Positions 57,177 to 64,000 of a stretch of DNA of 64,000 bases are shown here, in pieces. A program made the position numbers and the translations under genes. Origin of the DNA: an uncultured Prevotellaceae bacterium. Its GTDB lineage: Bacteria; Bacteroidota; Bacteroidia; Bacteroidales; Bacteroidaceae. The stretch lies in assembly GCA_900316285.1 (NCBI GenBank), contig ONCG01000017.1, positions 95,767-159,766 on the forward strand. Direction: 5' to 3'. How positions within the stretch are numbered: the stretch's first letter is position 1; every line of letters begins with the position of its first letter. The notes under the pieces were generated by a model, which did no database searches, had not been told where the DNA came from, and saw only the letters and a list, made by a program, of their open reading frames with translations.

Positions 57177-58622
57177 ATGAACTACCTGCACTGGATCTTC
57201 CTAGCCATCTACGGCTTGCTCATCGTCGGAACGATGGTGACCATCCTGATGGACAACCGTCAGCCGGCAAAGGCGATGGCATGGATCCTCGTGCTTACGT
57301 TCATGCCTGTGGTGGGCATCATCCTCTACATCTTCTTCGGACAAAACACGCGCAAGGAGCGCATGATCAGTCAGCAGAGCCTCGACCAGCTCACGAAGCG
57401 CTCCATGCTGGAGTTTGCCGAGCAGCGTGACCTCACCATCCCTCAGGAGAACCGCATGCTCGTGCAGCAGTTCATCAATGAGAGTATGGCGCTACCCTTC
57501 AAGGGCAATAGCATCGACATCTACACCACCGGCCACGACTTCTTCTTATCGCTGCTGCAGGCCATCGGGCAGGCGCGCCACCACATCCACCTCGACACCT
57601 ACATCATTGACGACGACCCCCTCGGACGCCTCGTCAGCGATGCACTCATCGACCGTGCCAAGCAAGGCGTCGAGGTGCGACTTATCTACGATGACGTGGG
57701 CTGCTGGCGCGTGCCGAATCGATTCTTTGAGCGGCTGCGCGAAGCCGGTGTCGATGTGCGGGCATTCATGCCTGTTCACTTCCCCGCCTTCACCAGCAAA
57801 ATCAACTACCGCAATCACCGCAAGCTCTGTGTCGTAGACGGACGTGAAGCCTTTGTCGGTGGCATGAACATTGCCCTCCGCTATGTGAAGGGAACCACGA
57901 AGACGAAGCGTGGGAAGACCGTCTCTGTGACACCCTGGCGCGACACCCACCTGCGTGTGGTCGGCGGAGCGGTCTATGCCATACAGCGAGCCTTCCTCGT
58001 CGACTGGTACTTCGTCGACCGCACCCTCGTCAGCGGACGCGAATATTATCCGCGTGCCGAAGAGACCGATGGCGGCCTGTCGCAGCTCGTCACGAGCAAC
58101 CCCACTGCACCTTGGCCCGACATCATGCAGGGCTATGTGCGCATCCTGCTTGAGGCTCGCCACTATGTCTATATGGAAACCCCATACTTCCTGCCCACCG
58201 AGCCCATCCTCTTTGCGATGCGAACGGCAGCCCTCTCGGGTGTCGACGTACGGCTTATGGTACCCTTGCATGTCGACTCGAAACTCGTCGAGTGGGCCTC
58301 GCGGTCCTATCTCATGGAAGTCATCGAGTCAGGAGTGCACATCCTGTTCTATCGGGCGGGCTTCAACCACTCGAAGCTGCTTGTCTGCGACGACCAACTC
58401 TCCACGTGTGGTTCCACGAACGTCGACTTCCGCTCGTTCGAGAACAACTTCGAATCAAACCTGTTCGTCTACGACCGCGACGTTGCCTTGCGCATGAAAG
58501 CCGTGTTCCTCGACGACGAAACCCGTTGTGTGCGAGCTGAGGAGCTCAGCGACATCCACAACCGCCCATTCCACCAGCGGCTGTGGGAATCCCTCGTCCG
58601 CCTCCTCGCCCCGTTGCTATAA
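57177..58622 (+). CDS. cls: Cardiolipin synthase
   Basis: A 481-residue membrane enzyme of the phospholipase D superfamily that joins two phosphatidylglycerols to cardiolipin. Two N-terminal hydrophobic helices (about 3-22 and 34-55) form the PLDc_N anchor. Two HKD motifs follow: NYRNHRKLCVVDGREAFVGG and FNHSKLLVCDDQLSTCGSTN. Size and order are as in bacterial ClsA. It is followed by the repeat region 58643-58709 and the PEP-synthase-like gene. Confidence 0.95.
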   Translation: MNYLHWIFLAIYGLLIVGTMVTILMDNRQPAKAMAWILVLTFMPVVGIILYIFFGQNTRKERMISQQSLDQLTKRSMLEFAEQRDLTIPQENRMLVQQFINESMALPFKGNSIDIYTTGHDFFLSLLQAIGQARHHIHLDTYIIDDDPLGRLVSDALIDRAKQGVEVRLIYDDVGCWRVPNRFFERLREAGVDVRAFMPVHFPAFTSKINYRNHRKLCVVDGREAFVGGMNIALRYVKGTTKTKRGKTVSVTPWRDTHLRVVGGAVYAIQRAFLVDWYFVDRTLVSGREYYPRAEETDGGLSQLVTSNPTAPWPDIMQGYVRILLEARHYVYMETPYFLPTEPILFAMRTAALSGVDVRLMVPLHVDSKLVEWASRSYLMEVIESGVHILFYRAGFNHSKLLVCDDQLSTCGSTNVDFRSFENNFESNLFVYDRDVALRMKAVFLDDETRCVRAEELSDIHNRPFHQRLWESLVRLLAPLL

Positions 58623-58642
58623 TAACCCTCACCCCTTCTCCG

Positions 58643-58709
58643 CTCTTCTCAACCCTTCTCAACCGCGCCGAGGCGCATCTCAACCTCTCAACCTCTCAAC
58701 TTCTCAACT
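58643..58709. repeat. GTTGAGA-family repeat with an embedded GC-rich unit
   Basis: On the minus strand GTTGAGAA, GTTGAGAG, GTTGAGAG, a 21-nt unit beginning GTTGAGATGCGCC with the hairpin CGCC-TCG-GGCG, and GTTGAGAAGG. This is the reverse orientation of the family found between ruvA and sprA (35824-35935). It ends just before the start of the next gene. Confidence 0.82.
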
Positions 58710-58715
58710 TCAAAT

Positions 58716-61700
58716 ATGGACAACAGAATCCCCGAGCAATGGAGCCAGTTCCTGCTCAAAGACGTGACCTTTGCCAATCTGATGATGCGCCGCATCTACA
58801 ACGTGCTCATCGTCGCCAACCCCTACGATGCGTTCATGCTCGAGGACGACGGCCGCGTCGACGAGAAAATCTACAATGAGTATGTGGAGCTAGGACTGCG
58901 CTATCCACCCACGTTCACACAGGTCTCGACCATCGAGCAAGCCCGCGAGGTGATGAGTTCCACACACATCGACCTCGTCATCACAATGCCTGGTAATGCC
59001 GACAACGACGCATTCTCCGTGGCCCGACAGATCAAGGCCGAAGACCCTGAGGTGCGTTGCGTGGTGCTTACGCCATTCTCTCATGGCATCACCCGTCGCA
59101 TGCAGGACGAAGACCTGTCGATGTTCGACTATGTGTTCTGCTGGCTCGGAAACACCAATCTCATCCTCTCCATCATCAAGCTCATCGAGGACCGCATGAA
59201 CCTCGAGCACGACATTCAGGAGGCGGGCGTGCAGCTCATCCTCCTCGTTGAGGACAGCATTCGCTTCTATTCGTCCATCCTCCCGAACCTCTATAACTAC
59301 CTGCTCATCCAGAGTCAGCACTTCTCCACAGAGGCCCTGAACCCGCACTCTGCCACGATGCGTATGCGTGGCCGTCCAAAAGTGGTGCTGGCACGTAGCT
59401 ACGAGGAGGCATGGGCCGTCTACGAACAGTTTCACGACAACGTGCTCGGCGTCATCAGCGATGTGCGCTTCCCCATGAAGACCACCGACAGCCCGTCGCG
59501 TTCCGGCGAAGGCTTGTCGGGCATTGAGAAGGATCCCGAGGCTGGACTGAAGCTGTTGCGGGCCATTCGTGCTCGCGACGAGTTTGTGCCGCTCATCATG
59601 GAAAGTTCCGAGAGCGAGAACCGCCAAAAGGCTGAGGCCGAGGGCTTCCACTTCGTCGACAAGAACTCGAAGAAGATGAGCATCGACCTGCGCCACATCC
59701 TCGAGGAGCACATGGGCTTCGGCGACTTCATCTTCCGTGACCCGAAGACGCGCAAGGAAATCATGCGTGTCAGCAACCTGAAGGAGCTGCAGGACAACAT
59801 CTTTATAATTCCGCGCGAGGCGATGCTCTACCACATCTCACGCAACCACATGAGCCGTTGGCTCACGGCACGCGCCATCTTCCCCGTGTCGCAGTTCCTG
59901 AAAACTGTCACCTGGCAGAAGCTGCAGGACGTCGATGCACACCGACAAATCATCTTCGATGCCATCGTACAGTATCGACACATGAAGAACCAGGGTGTTG
60001 TGGCTGTCTTCGACCGCGGACGCTTCGACAAATATGCCCACTTTGCACGCATCGGCGACGGTTCGCTCGGCGGCAAGGGCCGTGGTCTGGCATTCCTCGA
60101 CAGCATCATCAAGCGCAATCCGAAGCTCGACCAGTTTGAGGGCGTCAGCGTGCAGATACCGAAGACCGTCGTGCTCTGCACCGATGTCTTCGACCGTTTC
60201 ATGGAACAGAACAACCTCTATCCCATCGCCCTCAGCGATGCACCTGATGAGGAGATTCTCCGCCACTTCCTCCATGCACAGCTGCCTGATGCGTTCATCG
60301 CCGACTTTTTTGCTTTCTTCGAGGCCACACGGTCGCCCATCGCCATTCGTTCCAGTTCGTTGCTCGAGGATGCCCACTATCAGCCGTTCGCCGGTGTCTA
60401 TGCCACCTACATGATACCTTGGCTCAGCGACAAATACCAGATGTTGCAGATGCTCGCCGCAGCCATCAAGAGCGTCTATGCATCGGTCTACTATCGCGAT
60501 TCGAAAGCATACATGACGGCTACGTCGAACGTCATCGACCAGGAGAAAATGGCAGTCATCCTGCAGGAGGTGGTGGGCAGTCAGCATGGCGACCGCTTCT
60601 ATCCTACGTTCAGTGGAGTGCTGCGCTCGCTCAACTACTATCCCATCGGCGATGAGAAAGCTGAGGAGGGTATTGCACAACTCGCACTAGGACTCGGTAA
60701 GTACATCGTCGACGGCGGGCAAACCCTCCGTGTGTCGCCTTATCATCCCAATCAGGTGCTGCAGACCAGCGAACTCGACTTCGCCCTACGTCAAACGCAG
60801 ACGCGCTTCTATGCCCTCGACTGTTCCGATGTCAGCCAGGAGTTCAAGGTAGACGACGGTTTTAATATTCTCAACCTGAAGGTGAAAGAGGCCGACGCCG
60901 ACGGCACGCTCTACGGCATCGCTTCTACCTACGACCCCTACGACCAGATCATCCGCGACGGCATCTACGACGGTGGACGCAAGGTCATTACATTCAGCGG
61001 TGTGCTGCAACAGAATGTCATGCCGCTGCCCGAAATCCTGCAGGAAGCTATGCATTGTGGTGCCGACGCCATGAAGCGACCCGTGGAGATAGAGTTTGCC
61101 TGCGACCTCAGAGGGCAGAAGGCAGAGTTCTACCTCTTGCAGATACGCCCCATCGTCGACACCATGCAATCCGTCGACGAAGACCTGAGGGCCGTCGACG
61201 ACAGCCAATGCCTGCTGCGCTCCGACAACACCCTCGGTCACGGCATCATCGATGATGTCTGTGATGTTGTCTATGTGAAGACCGACCAAGACTACAATGC
61301 AGCCAACAACCCGGAGATAGCCGTGCAGATAGAACGGCTCAACCAGCAGTTCTTGGCATCGGGTGGCAGCTATGCCCTCGTTGGACCCGGCCGTTGGGGC
61401 TCCAGCGATCCTTGGCTTGGCATTCCGGTGAAGTGGCCGCACATCTCCTGTGCACGCATCATCGCCGAGGTGGCACTCCCCAACTATCGCATCGACCCCT
61501 CGCAGGGCACTCACTTCTTCCAAAACCTCACCTCGCTTGGTGTCGGCTATTTCACCATCGATGCCGGCAATGCTGCAAAACCTGCTGAGGGCAGCGGTGA
61601 AAGCACGTCCCACGCCTCCTTCTTCCGCAAGGAGCTGCTCGATAGCATGCCCGCTGTCAGCGAGACGGAGTACATCCGCCACGTGCGCCTGCCCAAACCC

Positions 61701-61766
61701 CTTCGCATCCTGATGGATGGTAAGAAGCAACTTGGTGTTGTCATCCTCGACACCACTCCCGCATAA
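58716..61766 (+). CDS. Receiver-like domains fused to a PEP/pyruvate-binding (PPDK_N) domain
   Basis: A 1016-residue cytoplasmic protein. Residues about 28-160 form a receiver-like fold whose usual Asp is replaced (DLVITMPG). Residues about 174-330 form a second receiver with LLVEDS (Glu179, Asp180), the phospho-acceptor Asp249 in VISDVRFP and Lys316 in FVDKNS. From about 445 a PPDK_N ATP-grasp domain follows, with GDGSLGGKGRGLAFLD and SPIAIRSSSLLEDAHYQPFA. The phosphohistidine swivelling domain and the C-terminal TIM barrel of PEP synthase are missing; the C-terminus has VGPGRWGSSDPWLGIPV. It is thus not a complete PEP synthase, though annotations often say so. A phosphorylation-controlled ATP-grasp enzyme is inferred. 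Confidence 0.82.
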   Translation: MDNRIPEQWSQFLLKDVTFANLMMRRIYNVLIVANPYDAFMLEDDGRVDEKIYNEYVELGLRYPPTFTQVSTIEQAREVMSSTHIDLVITMPGNADNDAFSVARQIKAEDPEVRCVVLTPFSHGITRRMQDEDLSMFDYVFCWLGNTNLILSIIKLIEDRMNLEHDIQEAGVQLILLVEDSIRFYSSILPNLYNYLLIQSQHFSTEALNPHSATMRMRGRPKVVLARSYEEAWAVYEQFHDNVLGVISDVRFPMKTTDSPSRSGEGLSGIEKDPEAGLKLLRAIRARDEFVPLIMESSESENRQKAEAEGFHFVDKNSKKMSIDLRHILEEHMGFGDFIFRDPKTRKEIMRVSNLKELQDNIFIIPREAMLYHISRNHMSRWLTARAIFPVSQFLKTVTWQKLQDVDAHRQIIFDAIVQYRHMKNQGVVAVFDRGRFDKYAHFARIGDGSLGGKGRGLAFLDSIIKRNPKLDQFEGVSVQIPKTVVLCTDVFDRFMEQNNLYPIALSDAPDEEILRHFLHAQLPDAFIADFFAFFEATRSPIAIRSSSLLEDAHYQPFAGVYATYMIPWLSDKYQMLQMLAAAIKSVYASVYYRDSKAYMTATSNVIDQEKMAVILQEVVGSQHGDRFYPTFSGVLRSLNYYPIGDEKAEEGIAQLALGLGKYIVDGGQTLRVSPYHPNQVLQTSELDFALRQTQTRFYALDCSDVSQEFKVDDGFNILNLKVKEADADGTLYGIASTYDPYDQIIRDGIYDGGRKVITFSGVLQQNVMPLPEILQEAMHCGADAMKRPVEIEFACDLRGQKAEFYLLQIRPIVDTMQSVDEDLRAVDDSQCLLRSDNTLGHGIIDDVCDVVYVKTDQDYNAANNPEIAVQIERLNQQFLASGGSYALVGPGRWGSSDPWLGIPVKWPHISCARIIAEVALPNYRIDPSQGTHFFQNLTSLGVGYFTIDAGNAAKPAEGSGESTSHASFFRKELLDSMPAVSETEYIRHVRLPKPLRILMDGKKQLGVVILDTTPA

Positions 61767-62116
61767 CACCCAAGGAGCCTACCCCTAGCGACGTGAATCC
61801 GGGTTGGGGGTGGGCTCTTCTTCTCTTGACATATATCAAGAAATCGCCCGTTTTAGTGAATAAATCAGAACTTATTGCTTGGGTAAACGATAAAATCGTT
61901 ACCTTTGCATCGTGTTTTTCATGGTATTAGATTTAAGGTTAAGTAGATTGGGACTCAGCGGAGCCCCTTTTTTTATGTCCATACCCCACACAGCCAAGGT
62001 CTAGAAGTCCACGACATTTCCGATGGAAGATATGATGGGCGCATACAGAAGTACCAACAAGGGATATTGAGATAGGCAGCTGCCATATGATAGCAGTCCG
62101 ATAAATTGGGATTTAC
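61767..62116. other. Non-coding gap around the candidate small RNA
   Basis: Besides the candidate RNA, a short REP-like remnant (CCTACCCC, then GGTTGGGGGTGGGCTC at about 61798-61813) follows the PEP-synthase-like gene. From 61976 to 62116 I see no gene or clear signal. Confidence 0.6.
61900..61974 (+). ncRNA. Candidate small RNA or leader (promoter plus terminator)
   Basis: TACCTTTG (61900-61907) is a consensus -7 element. About 40 nt later comes a terminator, GGGACTC/GAGCCCC (61950-61956 and 61961-61967) plus seven T residues. A transcript of about 60 nt is expected (61914-61974). It includes TTTTTCATGGTATTAGATTT, a block that I believe recurs in Bacteroidales leaders but cannot verify. An ATG at 61921 opens a 27-codon frame (MVLDLRLSRLG...), which runs through the terminator. 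Confidence 0.5.
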
Positions 62117-62461
62117 TTATCTGCTTATGTGCGAGCCTATAGTTTCCATTATTCGCAAATCGGTAAACTTCTTCTTATATGGATCGAACTTCTGCATTTT
62201 TACAGCATTAGGACTAATACTCCATGTAGGTCCTTGCTCTTTGCGAACAAAAGATAGTCTAGGCTGCTGTTGACAACTGTCTTTTCTAATGGTATCGTAA
62301 TTGCACATAACATGCCACTGGCATAAAGAGTCAGTTCTAATGGCTATGCTGTCTTGCTTGACCGTTGTGCTGTCCACGCTGTTTTGGGCAAAAGCAAAAC
62401 AAGGTACAATCAACAGGACAATTAGCCCAATAGGTTTCTTTGATACTATCATATAAATCAC
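62117..62461 (-). CDS. Small secreted protein of unknown function
   Basis: A 114-residue protein with a signal peptide (IGLIVLLIVPCFAFAQ), cut near residue 26. The mature part is Ser/Thr/Asp-rich with several cysteines (DSLCQWHVMCNYDTIRKDSC) and no domain that I recognise. The start is at 62461, or three codons later at the second ATG (62452). The base composition is more A+T-rich than in the neighbouring housekeeping genes. It is the last gene of a possible minus-strand pair with the lipoprotein gene at 62508-63338, 46 nt upstream. Confidence 0.6.
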   Translation of the reverse strand: MIYMIVSKKPIGLIVLLIVPCFAFAQNSVDSTTVKQDSIAIRTDSLCQWHVMCNYDTIRKDSCQQQPRLSFVRKEQGPTWSISPNAVKMQKFDPYKKKFTDLRIMETIGSHISR

Positions 62462-62507
62462 GATTAATCTGTTCTTGATTCACTCGGACAGGCCAATGAC
62501 ACACCCT

Positions 62508-63338
62508 TCATTTCTTCTTAATTGTAAACTCCACCTTTTGTATCCCGCGCTTATAAACATTGCAGAGGATGAGGGCGTAGTGCAGCGTTTCGCCTTGCTT
62601 CATCGATTGCTGGACGTGGGCCATCTCGCTTTCTGTAAGTATGTTCTTGAAGAGGATTGCAGAACGATTGCTCGGCACAAGGCGTATCTCATCGGTAAGC
62701 GGTGAAAGGACGTAGGCGTAGGTTGCTTGATAACGGGCACCCGCCTGGTATAGCGGATGGCTCTTGTCGAGAATGTTCTCCAGATAGATTCGCGCATCCT
62801 TGTCAAATTCGGGTGTCGGCGTGCCGTCGGCGTATGTCACCTGACAGTCGGCGTCTACCAGATATTCACCACCTTTGGCTATGGCATATTTCTCTATAGG
62901 GCATTGCTGCTCATACTCTATGTCTGCTTCGCTCTTTACTTCTTTCTCCACAGGCTCCGCCACCTCTTCAACTTTCTTGTCAGCGAGGATGCGTACCAGT
63001 TCGTATGTACGGTTGCTGGCATCCTGAGGAGGATTGGCCAAAATAGTCCGCTTCACGCGCAGCACGTATTCGTGACCTCTTTCGTAAGTGAAACCTTTGA
63101 CAGCACTGAAATACAGGTTCTGCCATTGTCCCGGTTCGTCTTCCGTCATCACTTGCATACACTCAATGGGATGCTCTCCCATACTGTCGAAGAGGTCATA
63201 CATAACGCCTGGTTCAGCGGAAACATTCATGATAATTTCCTTGGTTATGTCTTTGTCATCATCGTCGCTGCTGCAAGAGACGAGGGAGAAAGCAGCAAGT
63301 GTCGCTAAGGCGAGTTTCCAGATTTTCATTGTTTTCAT
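62508..63338 (-). CDS. DUF4377-type lipoprotein
   Basis: A 276-residue lipoprotein. The signal peptide ends in the lipobox LVSCSSDDDD, and the acidic residues after the Cys fit surface-lipoprotein export in Bacteroidetes. Residues about 35-120 match DUF4377: HPIECMQVMTEDEPGQWQNL, GFTYERGHEYVLRVKRTILA, NPPQDAS and YELVRIL. A charged linker (VEEVAEPVEKEVKSEADIE) leads to a second domain that I do not recognise (about 145-276). Function unknown; DUF4377 proteins often come with heat-shock HslJ-like META domains, not seen here. Confidence 0.78.
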   Translation of the reverse strand: MKTMKIWKLALATLAAFSLVSCSSDDDDKDITKEIIMNVSAEPGVMYDLFDSMGEHPIECMQVMTEDEPGQWQNLYFSAVKGFTYERGHEYVLRVKRTILANPPQDASNRTYELVRILADKKVEEVAEPVEKEVKSEADIEYEQQCPIEKYAIAKGGEYLVDADCQVTYADGTPTPEFDKDARIYLENILDKSHPLYQAGARYQATYAYVLSPLTDEIRLVPSNRSAILFKNILTESEMAHVQQSMKQGETLHYALILCNVYKRGIQKVEFTIKKK

Positions 63339-63639
63339 TTCTGTTATGTTTTATACGTTAATGTTCTGTCTATATAAACGCGAGTCGTCGGAAATCTTGC
63401 ACCGTCGGGCGTTAAACTATCCTAATTGCAGGACATAAAAACGGCGCGAGCCTGATTCCGCATCCGTATTCTCGGCATCGCCAAACGCCTTCCAGCCAGA
63501 TACAAATCTCAGCCCGCGCCTAAACGCGAGCATCAACTTCTATCATCTTGGCTGTGTATTTTTGGCGAAATTCAGAATACAAGAATCAAAAAGTCAACGC
63601 TTACTTATGTAGTTCTATGTTATGTCCTATCTGCTCATG
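63339..63639. other. Non-coding gap with an inverted-repeat-bounded element
   Basis: Between the two minus-strand genes. GGCGCGAGCCTG (from 63443) and CAGCCCGCGCC (to 63520) form an imperfect 11-bp inverted repeat around 78 nt. On the minus strand the segment 63420-63519 is an open stretch of about 33 codons (LRFVSGWKAFGDAENTDAES and so on) without a proper start. It could be a remnant of a coding region or a dispersed repeat. Nothing else is visible. Confidence 0.5.
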
Positions 63640-64000
63640 TCATTTTAACAGGTTTCTATTATCATCGTTTTCCAACACACGCATCTGATTGATGGCAATC
63701 TGATTGAGCCGAACAAGTCGGTCGCCCTGTGGCACTCCCTCATCAATAAGAACAGCATTGATGTTCTCCATATTTGCCAAACATATGAGTTCGTTGATGG
63801 AAGCATAGTCACGGATGTTTCCTTTCAGTTCAGGATGGGCTTCACGCCATTGCTTGGCCGTCTGTCCAAACATGGCTACATTGAGTACGTCTGCCTCCTC
63901 TGCATAGATGATGCTGGCCTGTGCAGCCGTCACCTCTTCTGGAATCAGGTTTTGCTTTATAGCATCAGTATGAATGCGGTAGTTGATTTTCGACAGTTCA
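63640..64000 (-). CDS. C-terminal part of a KilA-N-type domain protein (runs off the right edge)
   Basis: The frame is open from the stop at 63640 to the window end, so the gene continues beyond it; at least 119 residues are seen. The readable part begins ELSKINYRIHTDAIKQNLIP, then ASIIYAEEADVLNVAMFGQT, AKQWREAHPELKGNIRDYAS and NQMRVLEN. This is like the C-terminal half of the KilA-N domain proteins that are widespread in Bacteroidetes genomes, often in accessory regions and sometimes of phage origin. The family assignment is from memory of the pattern. The true start is outside the window. Confidence 0.65.
   Translation of the reverse strand, partial: ELSKINYRIHTDAIKQNLIPEEVTAAQASIIYAEEADVLNVAMFGQTAKQWREAHPELKGNIRDYASINELICLANMENINAVLIDEGVPQGDRLVRLNQIAINQMRVLENDDNRNLLK

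Noticed and set aside
61921-62004. A 27-codon ORF starting in the candidate small RNA.
   Set aside because: It runs through the terminator stem and T-tract and has no supporting downstream signal; noted only as part of the RNA entry.

Overview
The window is a 64 kb chromosomal segment of a Bacteroidales bacterium, most likely Prevotella or a close relative. The pointers are: many start sites preceded by the Bacteroidetes promoter signature TAnnTTTG (some with an upstream TTTG about 20 nt away), few Shine-Dalgarno sites, the type IX secretion translocon gene sprA next to ruvA, a meso-diaminopimelate dehydrogenase, a C10 (streptopain-type) peptidase, LytTR/His_kinase signalling, and dxs-trkA-trkH and etfB-etfA-acyl-CoA dehydrogenase clusters. 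No rRNA, phage, transposase or CRISPR array was seen; two tRNA genes (Val-GAC, Leu-UAG) are present.

Layout. 0-5.5 kb: asd, then a VTC-domain / DUF4956 / DUF2490 cluster followed by a large carbohydrate-binding-domain protein. 5.6-7.6 kb: LytTR regulator and its kinase on the minus strand. 7.8-11 kb: secreted C10 peptidase and two tRNAs. 11.1-16.4 kb (minus): S41 peptidase lipoprotein, DUF3316 protein, topoisomerase IV subunit A. 16.4-18.3 kb: FMN-binding protein and esterase, separated by a repeat-filled 0.5 kb gap. 18.4-23.7 kb: two convergent ECF sigma / anti-sigma operons. 23.8-27.2 kb: C1B aminopeptidase, PI-PLC-like protein, a small secreted protein. 27.4-33.3 kb: dxs, trkA, trkH, manA. 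33.3-35.1 kb: a repeat array and two A+T-richer genes of unknown function. 35.2-46.2 kb: ruvA, the 8 kb sprA, a PBP4-type peptidase, an outer-membrane barrel. 46.3-52.1 kb: purN, a STAS-kinase fusion, and (minus) etfB-etfA-small membrane protein-acyl-CoA dehydrogenase. 52.2-61.8 kb: ddh, a double SGNH esterase, dnaG, cls, a receiver/PEP-synthase-like fusion. 61.8-64 kb: a candidate small RNA, two secreted proteins and a gene running off the right edge.

The most unusual signal is in the repeats, not the genes. Four tandem arrays of unrelated sequence, in two intergenic gaps (about 16.95-17.29 kb and 33.36-33.60 kb), all have a unit of exactly 22 nt, most units carrying a short dyad. A fifth locus (35.82-35.93 kb) mixes 22-nt and 10-nt units starting GTTRAGA. 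Other simple repeats and REP-like palindromes have entered coding sequence in frame: in the linkers of both anti-sigma proteins, in dacB and the acyl-CoA dehydrogenase, and in the signal peptide of the S41 lipoprotein. On the gene side, the STAS-aminoglycoside-phosphotransferase-like fusion, the receiver-PPDK_N fusion and the VTC/DUF4956 cluster are the best candidates for little-described biology.
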